Of a stretch of DNA of 19,347 nucleotides, positions 1 to 10,600 are shown one piece after another. Positions within the stretch are counted from its first letter, which is position 1; the number at the start of each line of letters is the position of its first letter. The notes beneath the pieces were generated by a model. The model made no database searches, was not told the DNA's origin, and worked only from the letters and a program-made list of their open reading frames with translations. Made by a program: the position numbers and the translations under genes. The stretch covers positions 1,463-20,809 of the forward strand of contig BEXV01003995.1 of NCBI GenBank assembly GCA_003118195.1. Direction: 5' to 3'. The stretch comes from Hemicentrotus pulcherrimus (lineage: Eukaryota > Echinodermata > Echinoidea > Camarodonta > Strongylocentrotidae).

Positions 1-60
1 TTTTCCTTCTTTTTTCTCCCTTTTTACTCCATTTTCTTTTAATCTATCTTTTCTTTTTAA

Positions 61-296
61 AGCTTTATTTTAACCAATATCAGGTGCATCTTGTCGGGTG
101 TGGGGAGGAAGGTCTGCGGATCACAGTTATTTGGTTAACTTTTTCCATACCCGGGCAGCTCGACCGGATGCACCTGCTATATTGCAATGCTTTCTATTGA
201 TTTTTTAATCTCAATTCATGTTTGTTATATTGTTGTATTATGTGACTTGATTTGCCAAATAAAATGATAATAATAATAATAATAATAATGAGAAAA
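61..296 (+). mobile_element. 3' tail of a non-LTR retrotransposon-like element
   Basis: The segment is richer in GC than its surroundings. It ends in an AATAAA-containing stretch (AAATAAAATGATAATAATAA, near 259-278) followed by a TAA repeat to about 289, which is how many invertebrate LINE 3' ends look. Positions 81-90 (CAGGTGCATC) and 167-176 (GATGCACCTG) form a perfect 10-bp inverted repeat around a 76-nt loop. No coding remnant was recognised, so the clade is unknown. The assignment is by pattern only; an old processed transcript is the alternative. Confidence 0.4.
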
Positions 297-655
297 ACAA
301 CCCAATTCGATAATTAAGTTAGACATGCTGCTATAAGTCAGATATTATTATAGCTCTAATTATGGTTTGGTGTTCCGTTTTGCAGTTGACCTGTCGCGGA
401 AATTATTTCAAACATGATCAAATTTTCAACATACAGAAAACATTCGAAGAGCCTCGATGAGGAAATAAAAACGCATTTGCTCATAATTCATTTCAGTTTG
501 TATGAAATACAATAATATTGTGCCAAGAGACGTTCTGGTGGAACGGTTAAAACAAACGGTGATAAAATCAAATACAGGAAGTTGGTGAGAGTTCTATAAT
601 CATTCTGACGACTATGCTATTATTGCAAAGTGGAGACGTGTGTCACGTGACATAC
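297..655. other. AT-rich stretch with no recognised gene
   Basis: I looked here on the minus strand for the next exon of the CRAL-TRIO gene, expected to begin with an Asn-Trp-Lys-like segment after phase 1. I saw no such exon. No other coding or RNA feature was recognised. Confidence 0.4.
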
Positions 656-806
656 TCCCTAGAACTTGAATTTTCTTCCTAGTGTCCTCTCTCAAGAAGG
701 GCTTGATGAGCGAGAAAGCGATGGGGAAGATCTTGGGTGCTTTCACCACGTACATCCGGTAGATGGCTTCTGGGTAGTGCTAGTGCTGCTCCATAATCAC
801 AAATAC
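656..806 (-). pseudogene. CRAL-TRIO (SEC14-like) exon with an in-frame stop
   Basis: Read on the minus strand, this 151-nt segment has an acceptor (TTACCAG, AG at 808-807) and a donor (GGGA|GTATGT). It translates as VFVIMEQH, stop, HYPEAIYRMYVVKAPKIFP and then IAFSLIKPFLREDTRKKIQVLG. This matches the CRAL-TRIO lipid-binding fold of SEC14-like proteins; in vertebrate SEC14L2 the same region reads YPETLKRLFVVKAPKLFP followed by a KPFLSEDTRKKI-type block. The family binds hydrophobic ligands such as phosphatidylinositol or tocopherol in the cytosol. The frame is broken by TAG at 782-780, which lies in a tandem duplication of the hexamer GCACTA; without one copy the frame would read through to HYPE. 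No neighbouring exon was found in 297-655 or 807-4661. It is therefore either a stray pseudogene exon or part of a long-intron gene carrying a nonsense allele or sequence error. The family call is strong; its status as a pseudogene is uncertain. Confidence 0.72.
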
Positions 807-2370
807 CTGGTAATGTCGTAAGGCAAGAAAGACAAAGCGACACGTCAACTTTGTTTTCATGATCTGGAGAGTGTTTCACAAAGATCATAAGTCGAACGTA
901 ACTCTTAATTTGACTTTAACATTATGGAGAGCTGTTTGTAGCCTCCAAATAAAATATATTCAAAAGCAAAAATCCAAGTATTTTAGACTTTTCGTAACTT
1001 CTACATCAAGAACATGAGATCTCCTTGATAATAGAAAAGATGATTGATTGGAATCAATATTTTATACCTTTTAAACAACTTTTACAAATATTTTCAAAGG
1101 CGCTATAATGGCTTTCCATAATTATTAAGTCCAACTTAGAGATAAGTTCAACTTAACATATTTGTGAAAAAAACAGCAGGACTCAGACGTATGTACTATG
1201 TAACTCAAAATTAACATCCGTATTGATTACCAGGAAAATAAACACATACTATACTCTCATAATGCAGATAAGTGACACTATACATTTTAAGGAGATGGGC
1301 CTACATTAACCCTTAACCTAGAAATTTAAATTGTCGTTTCATTCCTTTTTTTCCCTCAAGTCTTACGAACATTTTGATACCATTTTCCTCGAAATCGGAT
1401 ATACCTGTAAGGTGTTACATAACAATTAGTATGCGCATGTCATCACAAATGTGCTATAAAATGTACAAGCAGAAATGTGAATACAGGTTTAGATGTATTA
1501 CTTCCTATGAATTGATATCAAATCGTTAACTTTATTGAATAGGTACAATTTCAAGGATCTTCGGCGGCGGGAGCAATTTCAATACGGTCTGTTAAACCAG
1601 GTTTCAGATATTAGTTTCATTCAAATTCATTCAGGAGAACGCGTTGATTTAACAAGTTTAAATATTGTTTTGTTCTAAATCGATCTATAAAGTGAATACA
1701 TGACCATCATATTAATTAACAAACAATGAATCGGGGCAAATCATCGAAACAACACTTGCCGAGGTATTCACTTAAATGCATGTATTGTGCTCGTTGCAAT
1801 AGCACTGAATGCTTAAAGGTAATACAAAGTTTTGGTATGGGGCAGGTATATGCGATTCTACAATATTCAGTGATCGTTGTCACGGTTGAAATCGAGTCCA
1901 AAGTTATGAAATTGTATATAATAAACTCTTTATATTGTATAGCTCCCTCTCAAGGTCAAGATATCAATTTAGCTATAAATAAATAATGTTCCTTGACTAA
2001 AATCAACCGATGGGCTATTCTCGTTTGTAAATTATATATCACAACTGCATAATATTCTGAAATCTTCGTGGTCGCAGCTACCATTGAATGGCTGTAGGCG
2101 CTATTTGAAATTTATCAACATTTACAGGGAGCACCGGAAATTTTTATAGTCAATTTTTCTCGAAAGCAGAAGTGTTTGAAGGGCTCAATTTTCTAGTGCT
2201 GATAATACATCGACAAAGACTTCCAAATATATCAAAATTGTAAAGAAATACTATCCAGTCTATTTTCAAAATTTCCCAAAACTTTGTATTACCTTTAAAC
2301 TCTCGAGATTTGTTTCAAAATGAATAGGTACTAGATGGCTCATTAACATAAATTGTCAACTGGGGATCCT
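807..2370. other. Intergenic, no recognised gene
   Basis: This is AT-rich DNA with no exon matching a family I know on either strand. An 86-codon open frame on the plus strand (1726-1986) and a 61-codon one opposite it resemble no protein and lack splice or conservation support. A small GC-rich spot near 1562-1572 (CGGCGGCGGGA) has no clear role. Confidence 0.4.
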
Positions 2371-2480
2371 TTAAAGCCCGTCTGCACTAGTTTGGCCAGG
2401 GGGATTAGACCTCCTTGCAAGGTCTCTGACAGGTGGTTATCTCATCAAATCAGCTCTCAGAAAAAGAGGGTCATGGGGAA
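2371..2480. repeat. Possible dispersed repeat around palindrome CCTTGCAAGG
   Basis: A block richer in GC than its surroundings contains the 10-bp palindrome CCTTGCAAGG at 2413-2422. Flanking AGACC and GGTCT arms extend it imperfectly. It has no reading frame and looks like part of a dispersed non-coding element, but only one copy is visible here. Confidence 0.25.
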
Positions 2481-2574
2481 CCAATAGTCACCGATTAGGC
2501 ATTGTTTGCTATATCGAGGGCGCAAGTAGCAATGTGAATGAACCAAAAATCAAACTACCAATCATTATCATCCT

Positions 2575-2591
2575 CTCATCCTCTCTCTCTC

Positions 2592-2630
<39 letters not shown>

Positions 2631-2641
2631 ATTCTCTCTCC
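2575..2641. repeat. CT/GA microsatellite
   Basis: A long CT dinucleotide run is interrupted by a CCC and an ATT. It generates an artificial Ser-Leu open frame (2534-2755), which is not a gene. A second, shorter CT run lies at about 2831-2850. Confidence 0.95.
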
Positions 2642-4500
2642 GTCTCACAATTCCCTTTACACATTGCATTTACTTTGATAAATATAATCTTAGTGGGAGG
2701 TTTTCTAGCCCCGTCCAGAGAAGTTGGCATGTCTCTGCTCCGTCTATCTGGTTAAAAAAAAAATCATCACCGTCAGAAAATGATAAACATGGACACAACC
2801 AACCACACAATAAACGAATAACAAATAAATCTCTCTCTCTCTCTCTCTCTTTATGTATATATTTGTCTCCCTCCCTCTCTATAACTCTCTTCCTCTCTTT
2901 GTTACCATGAGCAATAAGTTATGTCGTCATTAGAAAATTATCGATATGAACGTATTCATGGAACAGAACAATAGATCTGGTTGATGTTTAGGAATTTTCT
3001 CACAAGCGTTCATATTTCTAGAATCCTGAGCAATATCACCCAACATATAAATTCAAGATGTCAAAGAATATAACTGCCACACCGAACACGTAAGACTATG
3101 TTAAAATGTCTTAGCATGTGAGGGAATATGGGAGGAACTTCCATTTCATTGCAGGCCTACAAATTTCCATGACTGTTCCAGTTAATTATAGCACATACTT
3201 CCAAACTGGATCTGTGACGTACAAATAAGAATAACTCACCACACATATAATTTTCTCTCTTAAAAAGAATTTTATTATGTAAAATATATATCATTGACAT
3301 TGATCACATTGGGAAATAAAATTGATTTCTATAGACAGATAAATAGTAATCGTAATCTTAATATGCATCAGGATTTGTGTGCTTACCATATGCTAGTAAT
3401 CTTAATCAATTAAACCTGTATTTGACGTTAATCAAAACTACATGAGAATAGGGTAATTGTAACTTTGCATTTGACAGTGCCCTTGAGACAGGACTCTTTT
3501 AATAAATCACATGTCCTTTAATGATTATAAATCACATGACTTTTAATTATAATGATAATAAATGTGCCTGAAACAGACACAAAGGCCATTAATTTAATAA
3601 TTCTATTGGACCCAACACTGGAAAGTAAGACATGTTGAATAAGGAGCAACAGCCTTGGTTTAAATTCCTTTGATAAACTAGGTCTAGTACAGAACTTAAA
3701 CAATGCAGCAGGTACAAATTTCAGTAAAATATGTTTATGAATGTGCAGATTACATAAGACATTGTGAAGTACAGATAGCATGACAGAAATGAGATTTGTG
3801 GACAATCTACACATAAATATATAAACAAATTCCAAATGTCTAAGGAAGTTTTCCTTCCTTTGAAAGTATATTTCTTAAACATATAAATAATAATTCAAAA
3901 TAATGCAATTTAATCATGAACTACATATACATTTCTTTTAATCTTGAACATTTAAACAGTTAACTCTATGGTCAACAAAGTAAATAATCAGTGGCTTAGC
4001 TACAGATGGGAGGGGGTCAAGAGTTATTGTTCCCCCCATGAATGACAAAAAGGGAGAAAGCAAGGGGAAAGAAAACAAACAAAGAGAGGAGAAAAAAGGG
4101 AGAGTCAAAGAGAAGATGAAAAGACATTGATAGGAACCCCTTAAGCACCATCCCCCTATGGTAGTTGGTATCATTAATCATTTGTACCGGTATTTCATCT
4201 ATTTCATTAGACCAATACATCTCGGATTTGGTAACGGAATGCCATTTTCATGTGTATTTCACTAACTAGCTTATCTAGCCATAATCAAATGCTTTTCATA
4301 TAGTGCTTTTCAATCTAAAGCCTTCCAAATCTGGAGTACTAGAAATGTCCATACAATATTCTTGCAGAAGGGTCCATAGACACAGCTCTGATACAACTCA
4401 TTCTACACAAACTTGATTCTGAGGTCCCAAAGCAGATTTCTCTATAGCATGTACTTTCATGTAAAGTATTTCTTGTGAAGCAAAAGAAAACATAACAAGG
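2642..4500. other. Intergenic, probably includes the OGFOD2 3' flank
   Basis: No exon was recognised. The GC-skewed patch at about 3990-4150 opens with GTGGCTTAGCTACAGATGGG and may be the head of a dispersed repeat. It produces two overlapping minus-strand frames that are low-complexity artefacts. No canonical AATAAA on the minus strand stood out close to the OGFOD2 stop, so the 3' end of that transcript is not defined. Confidence 0.35.
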
Positions 4501-4519
4501 ATAGATATCAATAAATTAA

Positions 4520-4610
4520 TATTGATAATCATAATATTCCGCTTTTATATAGCGCCCAATACATCTATACAACGATGTGTATAAGCGCTTTACAGGTTCA
4601 GTGCTGATTG
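4520..4610 (-). mobile_element. Retroelement 3' tail with GCGC hairpin
   Basis: On the minus strand the segment reads TAAAGCGCTTATACACATCG, then a short loop, then GATGTATTGGGCGCTATATA and an AT-rich trinucleotide-like tail. The arms (plus-strand 4551-4566 and 4574-4589) pair imperfectly. The layout matches three other elements in this window (7374-7406, 9438-9473, 16115-16151). It lies just downstream of the OGFOD2 stop, probably inside its 3' UTR. Confidence 0.5.
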
Positions 4611-4661
4611 CCATTTTCCCTGGACTTTGCATACAAACAAAAAATTGAAGTGATGCAAAAC

Positions 4662-7600
4662 TTAGAGGGCAGCGCACATTTCGACAGTCTCGTATGAGGG
4701 ACTTTCCTTCTCTGTACCTCCGTCGTCTGTGAAACCATCCCCGTACCCCACGCTTTCCACCAGGTCCGGTTTCTTGTCGCACATCGGGCAGAGCTGGTTG
4801 CGTTGCTGCGATGACCGCATCCAGATGATAAGGTTGTAGCGCTCTCCCTCGCTGATGGGCATAGCCCCGTGCATGTGCTGCCCTCTATGGAAAAGCCCAA
4901 TGGTCTTCTTATGCTCGAATCTGGCGTACTTCGTCTCATCGCGGGGCATCTGTTAAAAATGATTGATGAAAACAAATAATAATGCACGAACCAGGAGGAA
5001 GATGTAAATTTTGACCCACACCAGGCTATAAAGTCTATAAAATAAATCTCCCAATGCAATTTCTTATCTTGTTATAATAAAAACATTTTACTGGAGATAT
5101 TTGCGTATCTATATGAGACATTATTTTTTTCCATTTCATTCTAAAGTCGTATCGATTGGAGAAGAAAACCTTCGGTTATAGTTATTTAATTAGTTAATAT
5201 TATTCTATCCCAAACATCTATGTCACTCTTTTCAAATGATACCTTTGTTTTGGATTCACGGTTTTCTTTATTTTGTTTTTTTGCAAAATAAAAATTAGAT
5301 AAAACGATAATATACAACAAGACTACCTGTCTCATGTCTCCGAAGTAGAGTTCCCCATCACTGAACTCCTTGCCCAGGCTCACGTTGATGGTCACCTCGG
5401 CGTTGTCATAGTGGTAGTTCAGGTCCACGTCCTCCCCCAGCTTGTATTTCACAATAAACGCCCTGTGGGAGTCTAAGCTATACCCCCCGACATCGGGATA
5501 GAGGAGAGACGCGATGGGCGCCAGGTAGTCCGTGCGAAGAGGGTTCAGGAACTTTCCATCGAAGCCAAGCTCCATAAGGAGGACCTGAACGGCATGTAAG
5601 GTTGATGTGGATACTCTGTGTTTGAATGTCACTTGAGAACAATGCAGGGGTGATAGTGAGCACTAAATAAATTCTCAACCCCCCCCCCTTGACTTACAAC
5701 ATTCCCCCCTTTTGAGTAAGAAACTTGGGAAAACATTGGGAAAAATCTGGAAAAATCAGGCAAATAGAGCAAATTGGGGTAAAATCATGAGGAAAAAAAA
5801 TCTGGAAAAAAAAATAAATAAATGGGAAACCGATTTAAATTAGGTAATTATCAGGCCTGGAACAATGTCTCTAAAATGCAAGTAATTAGCGGTTATCTCA
5901 AAGAGATGTTAGGTAGGGTAAAGCAGCAAGATGACCTCCGAGGCATAGAGAGGTATAGATATGAATAGTTCTGTAAGTGGTCACTCTATGAGCCTTTAAA
6001 ATGTTTACATTTTAAAAACTGAAATTAATGATAAGGATGACATAAGGATAGTGACTACTCCATACAGGCATACTGGAGGGGGGGGGGGTGCTTTCTAAAA
6101 TAGGCAAGCATGTGTCGAAGTAGCAAAATTGCTGGTTACCATGTACGAAACCTTCCTCAAAATTCAATTTAATCAAAGAGACATTTTGAAATCACAGTAA
6201 ATTGGGCATTTTCTCTAAATGGACCCAATAATATCAATATAAGTATTCATATAACCATTTTGGACCTCAAACACATTTTAGAATTGTCATATGTAATCCT
6301 ATCGTAATTTATTAATTTTTTGTAGTTGAATCATTGGGTGTGCAGTGACTTTATAATAACAAAATAATAACAATATGTCTTGTTTACCCAGGGTACCCTC
6401 ATCAGTATCAATACCGTTCTCACTGCAATCATTTTATTATATTGGCTTTAGCCGAGCTACCATAATAAGGGGCCCAAGCATTCACATCATTTTTTCCAAG
6501 CCGGTATCCATTTACTACACCTGAATGGGGAGTGGCAAATGTAGAGTAATATCTTGCCAAGGGACATTATTGCTGCAGTGGGACTCAAACTGCAAACCAT
6601 GTGATTCACAGGCCAGTGACTTATCCATTCCGCCACTAAATTATCTCAACCCCTCATGCTCAATATCCGAACCAACCACATCTTGTGGGCAATGGGTTAC
6701 AAAAAATGAAAAGAATCATCATTTTAACTTACACCATAATTGTTCATAGTATTAGGCCGTCCCTTCGGGAGAGGAGAGTTCTCAAAATGTGTGATCTCCT
6801 CAACAAACCGATCACAGAACTAGGCAGTGAAGACAGGAAAGGAAAAGACCCGACTTGCTGACAAAAATGAGAGAGAAAGAAAAAGAAATACCTTGGATAA
6901 TATTTCAATATATATCCTTGACCTCAAAACATGTATATAAAATACTTATAAGTCAGATGGGCATAATATAAATGAAAATGTTAAACATACAAAGTGAATG
7001 ATGAAACAAATGAAGCAATGGTACTCTTTCTCCACTACCGGTAATTACCTCTGCCCTGGTGAAAAAATGGGTACCCAGAAGGAACCCACTAAGTGCGAAC
7101 ATCGTTTCAGTTTCAGTTTATGTCAAACTGTTAACCAATTCAAATCTTTATACAGTAGGCCTGAGGGTGCACCATGTGAGAGAGAGAGAGGGGATTGAGG
7201 AGTCCTGATTCAAAACTTGTCTTAAGACTCATTTATTCAAAATTGCTTTTGATGATTAACTTATTCTGTTCACATAGATGTGTACTTCATATGTATTTTA
7301 ATTTGTAGGTTTATTTGCACCTTTTTGTTTTGTTTAATAATATGTAATTGTTTATCAGTCTATTTTGCTTGTTAAAGTGCTTAGAGACTTCGGTGGTAAG
7401 CGCTTTATAATATAATGACTGGGGTGTGTCACTTGTTACTGGAAAAGTGTGACTCATCATTATGGATTTATACATTTACCATTTTCTTGCGTTAATCTTC
7501 TAGCCAAATCCTCCTCAGTGGCATCGTTGCTTTGACAGTATTCAACGATCTTCAGAAACTCTGGGGCAAGATACGACTCCTGAAAGAAGAGAACAGGGAT

Positions 7601-10600
7601 TGCTAAAAGTTCCTGTCTTTAAAGCATCAATGTAGTCTACCAGACCTTCAATTAAGGAAGTAACTTCACAACATAGTCAGTGATTAGAAGGGGGAGGGAG
7701 GAGGAAGGGAGAGAGAGACAGAGAGGGAGACAGAGAGAGAGAGAGAGAGAGGGAGAGAGAAATGGACGGAGAACAGAAAAGATCAAACTGTATTTTTCAC
7801 TGGCTATCCAAATTTTCTGTAGATACAATTTTCAATTACAGTAAATTAGATACGGTGAGAAACTCGTTCTTCAATTTTCTTATGAAATGAAAATGGTCAT
7901 TCATTTTTACTAACTAAATGCTGATTGATCACTTGTCATCAACTACTTTTCATGCCTTGTTTAGCTGGTTTAAGACCACTATGCATCGATTGGAAGGTGT
8001 GACCATATATACATGTCCTTCTTGCTCCAACTAGACTTTTTTTAGCAGTCACTCAAGGAGGGAGGAGGGGGAGGGGGAGGGGGGTTGAGAGTCTTCTAAA
8101 AAAAAAAAAAAATCTTTTAGAATAATTTGAATTCTGTCACCTAAGTTTGAAGTTTTATAATGCTCACTGTTAATGTTATGGGCAAATCCCAAAAATTGCT
8201 AACTTTTTTTTTCTTCTCTTTCCTGTTTGGCTTTTTGTATTTTTTCATTTGAACATTTGTTGACAAAATTAACAATCTGATGTCAATCATTGTTTAGCAT
8301 TGATGTTCCTGCAAATTTGAAAATGAGAGGAATCATTTTGTTGTTGTTTTTTGGACGTACTGAAATATGTTGGTCAGAAATTTTCTCTGAAACCCCCCAT
8401 TTAAAATGATCTACTCATTATATTCCCGAGAGACTGTTTACCTGTAGTGTGTATAGCTGAGGATGCAGGGGCTTGTATCCTGCTGAAATCTTCTCCTTCC
8501 TTTCCAGTAGCTGGATGCCACGCTGTTTTCTTCTCTCCACTTCTGCTTTGACCTGGTAAAGAGGAAATTCAGAGAAACATTAATTTCTATCTGAGTATAC
8601 TGTAAACTACTTTCTAATAACTGTAATGTGCAATAATGAATACTTAGTTAAAGGGCAATCTAACCGTTGTAATACATAGATTTGTATGAAAGCAGAAAAA
8701 TAAAAAAAACAGAATGGCAAAAGTTTGAAAAGAATCGGACCAATAGTAAGGAAATAATAAATAATTGAAATATGAGATCACTAAGTCCATGCGAATCTCA
8801 TGTTGGTAGTTTGGCTAGTGCGTTGTGACGTAGGACATGGATAACTCTCTCATTAGCCGTGTACACAAATATCAATAATTTCTGTTTTGTTTCGTAGGTT
8901 CCTTTTCCCTTGGGGCACTAATCAAAATATATTAAAGATAGCATATTAATTATAGGTCCTCTAAAAAGAATAGACCTTCTTGAGCCATGAATTTTTTGAA
9001 AAATTTAAATTTTAGTAATTTGAAGTGCCCATTAACTTTTAAAAATTCATAACTTCTTATAATGATTCAGATTAAATTGAAACTGCATCAGTTTGCTAGT
9101 TTCTCTGATCTTTCTGCTTTCATCTAGAGTAGTTGTCTATTTGGGTTGGATTTCCCTTTAAGAATAAAACAAGACTATGGTGGTAGTTGTCTTATGCACC
9201 ATCAGGGGATCATCAGTTATTTTTCTACCAGTTAAACAGGAAGGGGGTGGGGGTTGGGCTCCTGCCGCAGTGATTACTCTTCTGCTCACCCACCAAATGA
9301 ACCCGAGTCTGCTTTCCCAGAAAGGAAAAACAAAAGTATAAATGTTGTATATAAAGATATAAAGATAGATGTAATTCATTTCAATTTTATTCCCCGCCTC
9401 CAATAATAATAATAATAATAATAGTTCGTCCTTATATAGCGCATTTTAGGACCGCAGACCCTCTCAATGCGCCTTACAGATATATAAATCAAATGATTTA
9501 TTACCGAGTCTTTTGGGGCAAAAAGGGCTTCAAACTGGCCTAAGATTGCTCCAGAGAACATCTGAAACCCCTGAGCATCCAGGGCCCTTCACCGGGCTTG
9601 ACCTAATATTAAGTCAAAGGGGACAAGCACTTGTCACACATATAATTTAAAAGCCTACAAGATTTGTTTTCCCCCACCAAGTAAACTATCTCAGGATAAC
9701 CTTATATGGAGTCACCTACCTTAATCAATGCTGCATCTAATTCATCTTCATCTTTGCAACCCCTCTTCATTAGAGTCTGTGAAGATACAAGACAACAACA
9801 AAATGAATGAAACTAAAAAGTGACTCTCATTTATAGATAGGTACTAAAAAGCAAGGGGGAAAAAACGGGGAACAGTTTAAAACAATTTATGTCTGACAAG
9901 TAACTTACTTATTAAGTAAGCTTATGATTATCCAAAATTGATCTAGAGTGACTAGAAAAATCTAGTCAAAAAAAATGTATAACAATCATTCAAGCCAGGC
10001 AAGAGTAATTTAGACCCTAAAAAATCTGAGTCTCAGCCCAAAACACTGTATCCCCAAACAATAGCATTGTGGCTATTAGACCAAAAGCTTCAGTCTCTAT
10101 ATCGTCAATTGTTCCACTGAGACTACGTCTGGCTCCACTAGACCTCCGGATATATAGACTGAATGATGTCCTATGCCATCGTACGTTGAAGATACACTCT
10201 ACGGGTATACGACGCTAAGTTAAATCCTTTTTTTGTACGAATCGCATGCACTAACATATACAATTGGCATTTCAAATGATAACAAACATGATAAACATTC
10301 ATAAAATACGTTTCTTGGACCTCTGCATATGAAATCTTCTTCAAAAAAGTGTTATTATCTCTTCCACTTGACTGTCTTCAGATGTCAACCATCTCGAAAC
10401 AAAGTAATGAATATTCATGCGAAAGTTTTTTAGTCTCCACCCCATTGACCTCATTCATAGACCTGCGCGTACGTGCACGTACATGTACGTCTCGCATCGG
10501 GATACTTACGTTTGAGTTCTCGTGTTGTCTGCTTCTCGTGCGCGCACTATCCTCGACAAGACGCACGGAGGAGCTAGCTGAGGCGAGGTCAACCATCCTC

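Noticed and set aside
2534..2755. 73-codon plus-strand frame rich in Ser-Leu
   Set aside because: It is produced by the CT microsatellite.
3518..3835. 105-codon minus-strand frame
   Set aside because: It has hydrophobic, AT-driven composition, no known similarity and no splice or promoter support.
4598..5059. Alternative minus-strand frames across the last OGFOD2 exon
   Set aside because: They are out-of-frame shadows of the exon at 4662-4949, which carries the conserved HGA, GERYNL and CPMC motifs.
5186..5632. Continuous 148-codon frame taken as a gene
   Set aside because: Only 5327-5584 is coding (exon 6 of OGFOD2). The extra residues at both ends are intron sequence beyond clear GT and AG sites.
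6580..6640. A functional tRNA gene
   Set aside because: A- and B-box-like words are present, but the sequence continues into a SINE body and I saw no complete cloverleaf.
6525..6749. 74-codon plus-strand frame
   Set aside because: It is antisense to a tRNA-derived SINE and does not resemble a protein.
780..6822. Two in-frame TAG codons in conserved exons as a hint of TAG reassignment or readthrough
   Set aside because: The SEC14-like TAG lies in a 6-bp insertion absent from the family, so it does not replace a conserved residue. I know of no nuclear TAG reassignment in animals. The OGFOD2 TAG is followed by TTC, not a known readthrough context. Two independent lesions or errors are simpler.
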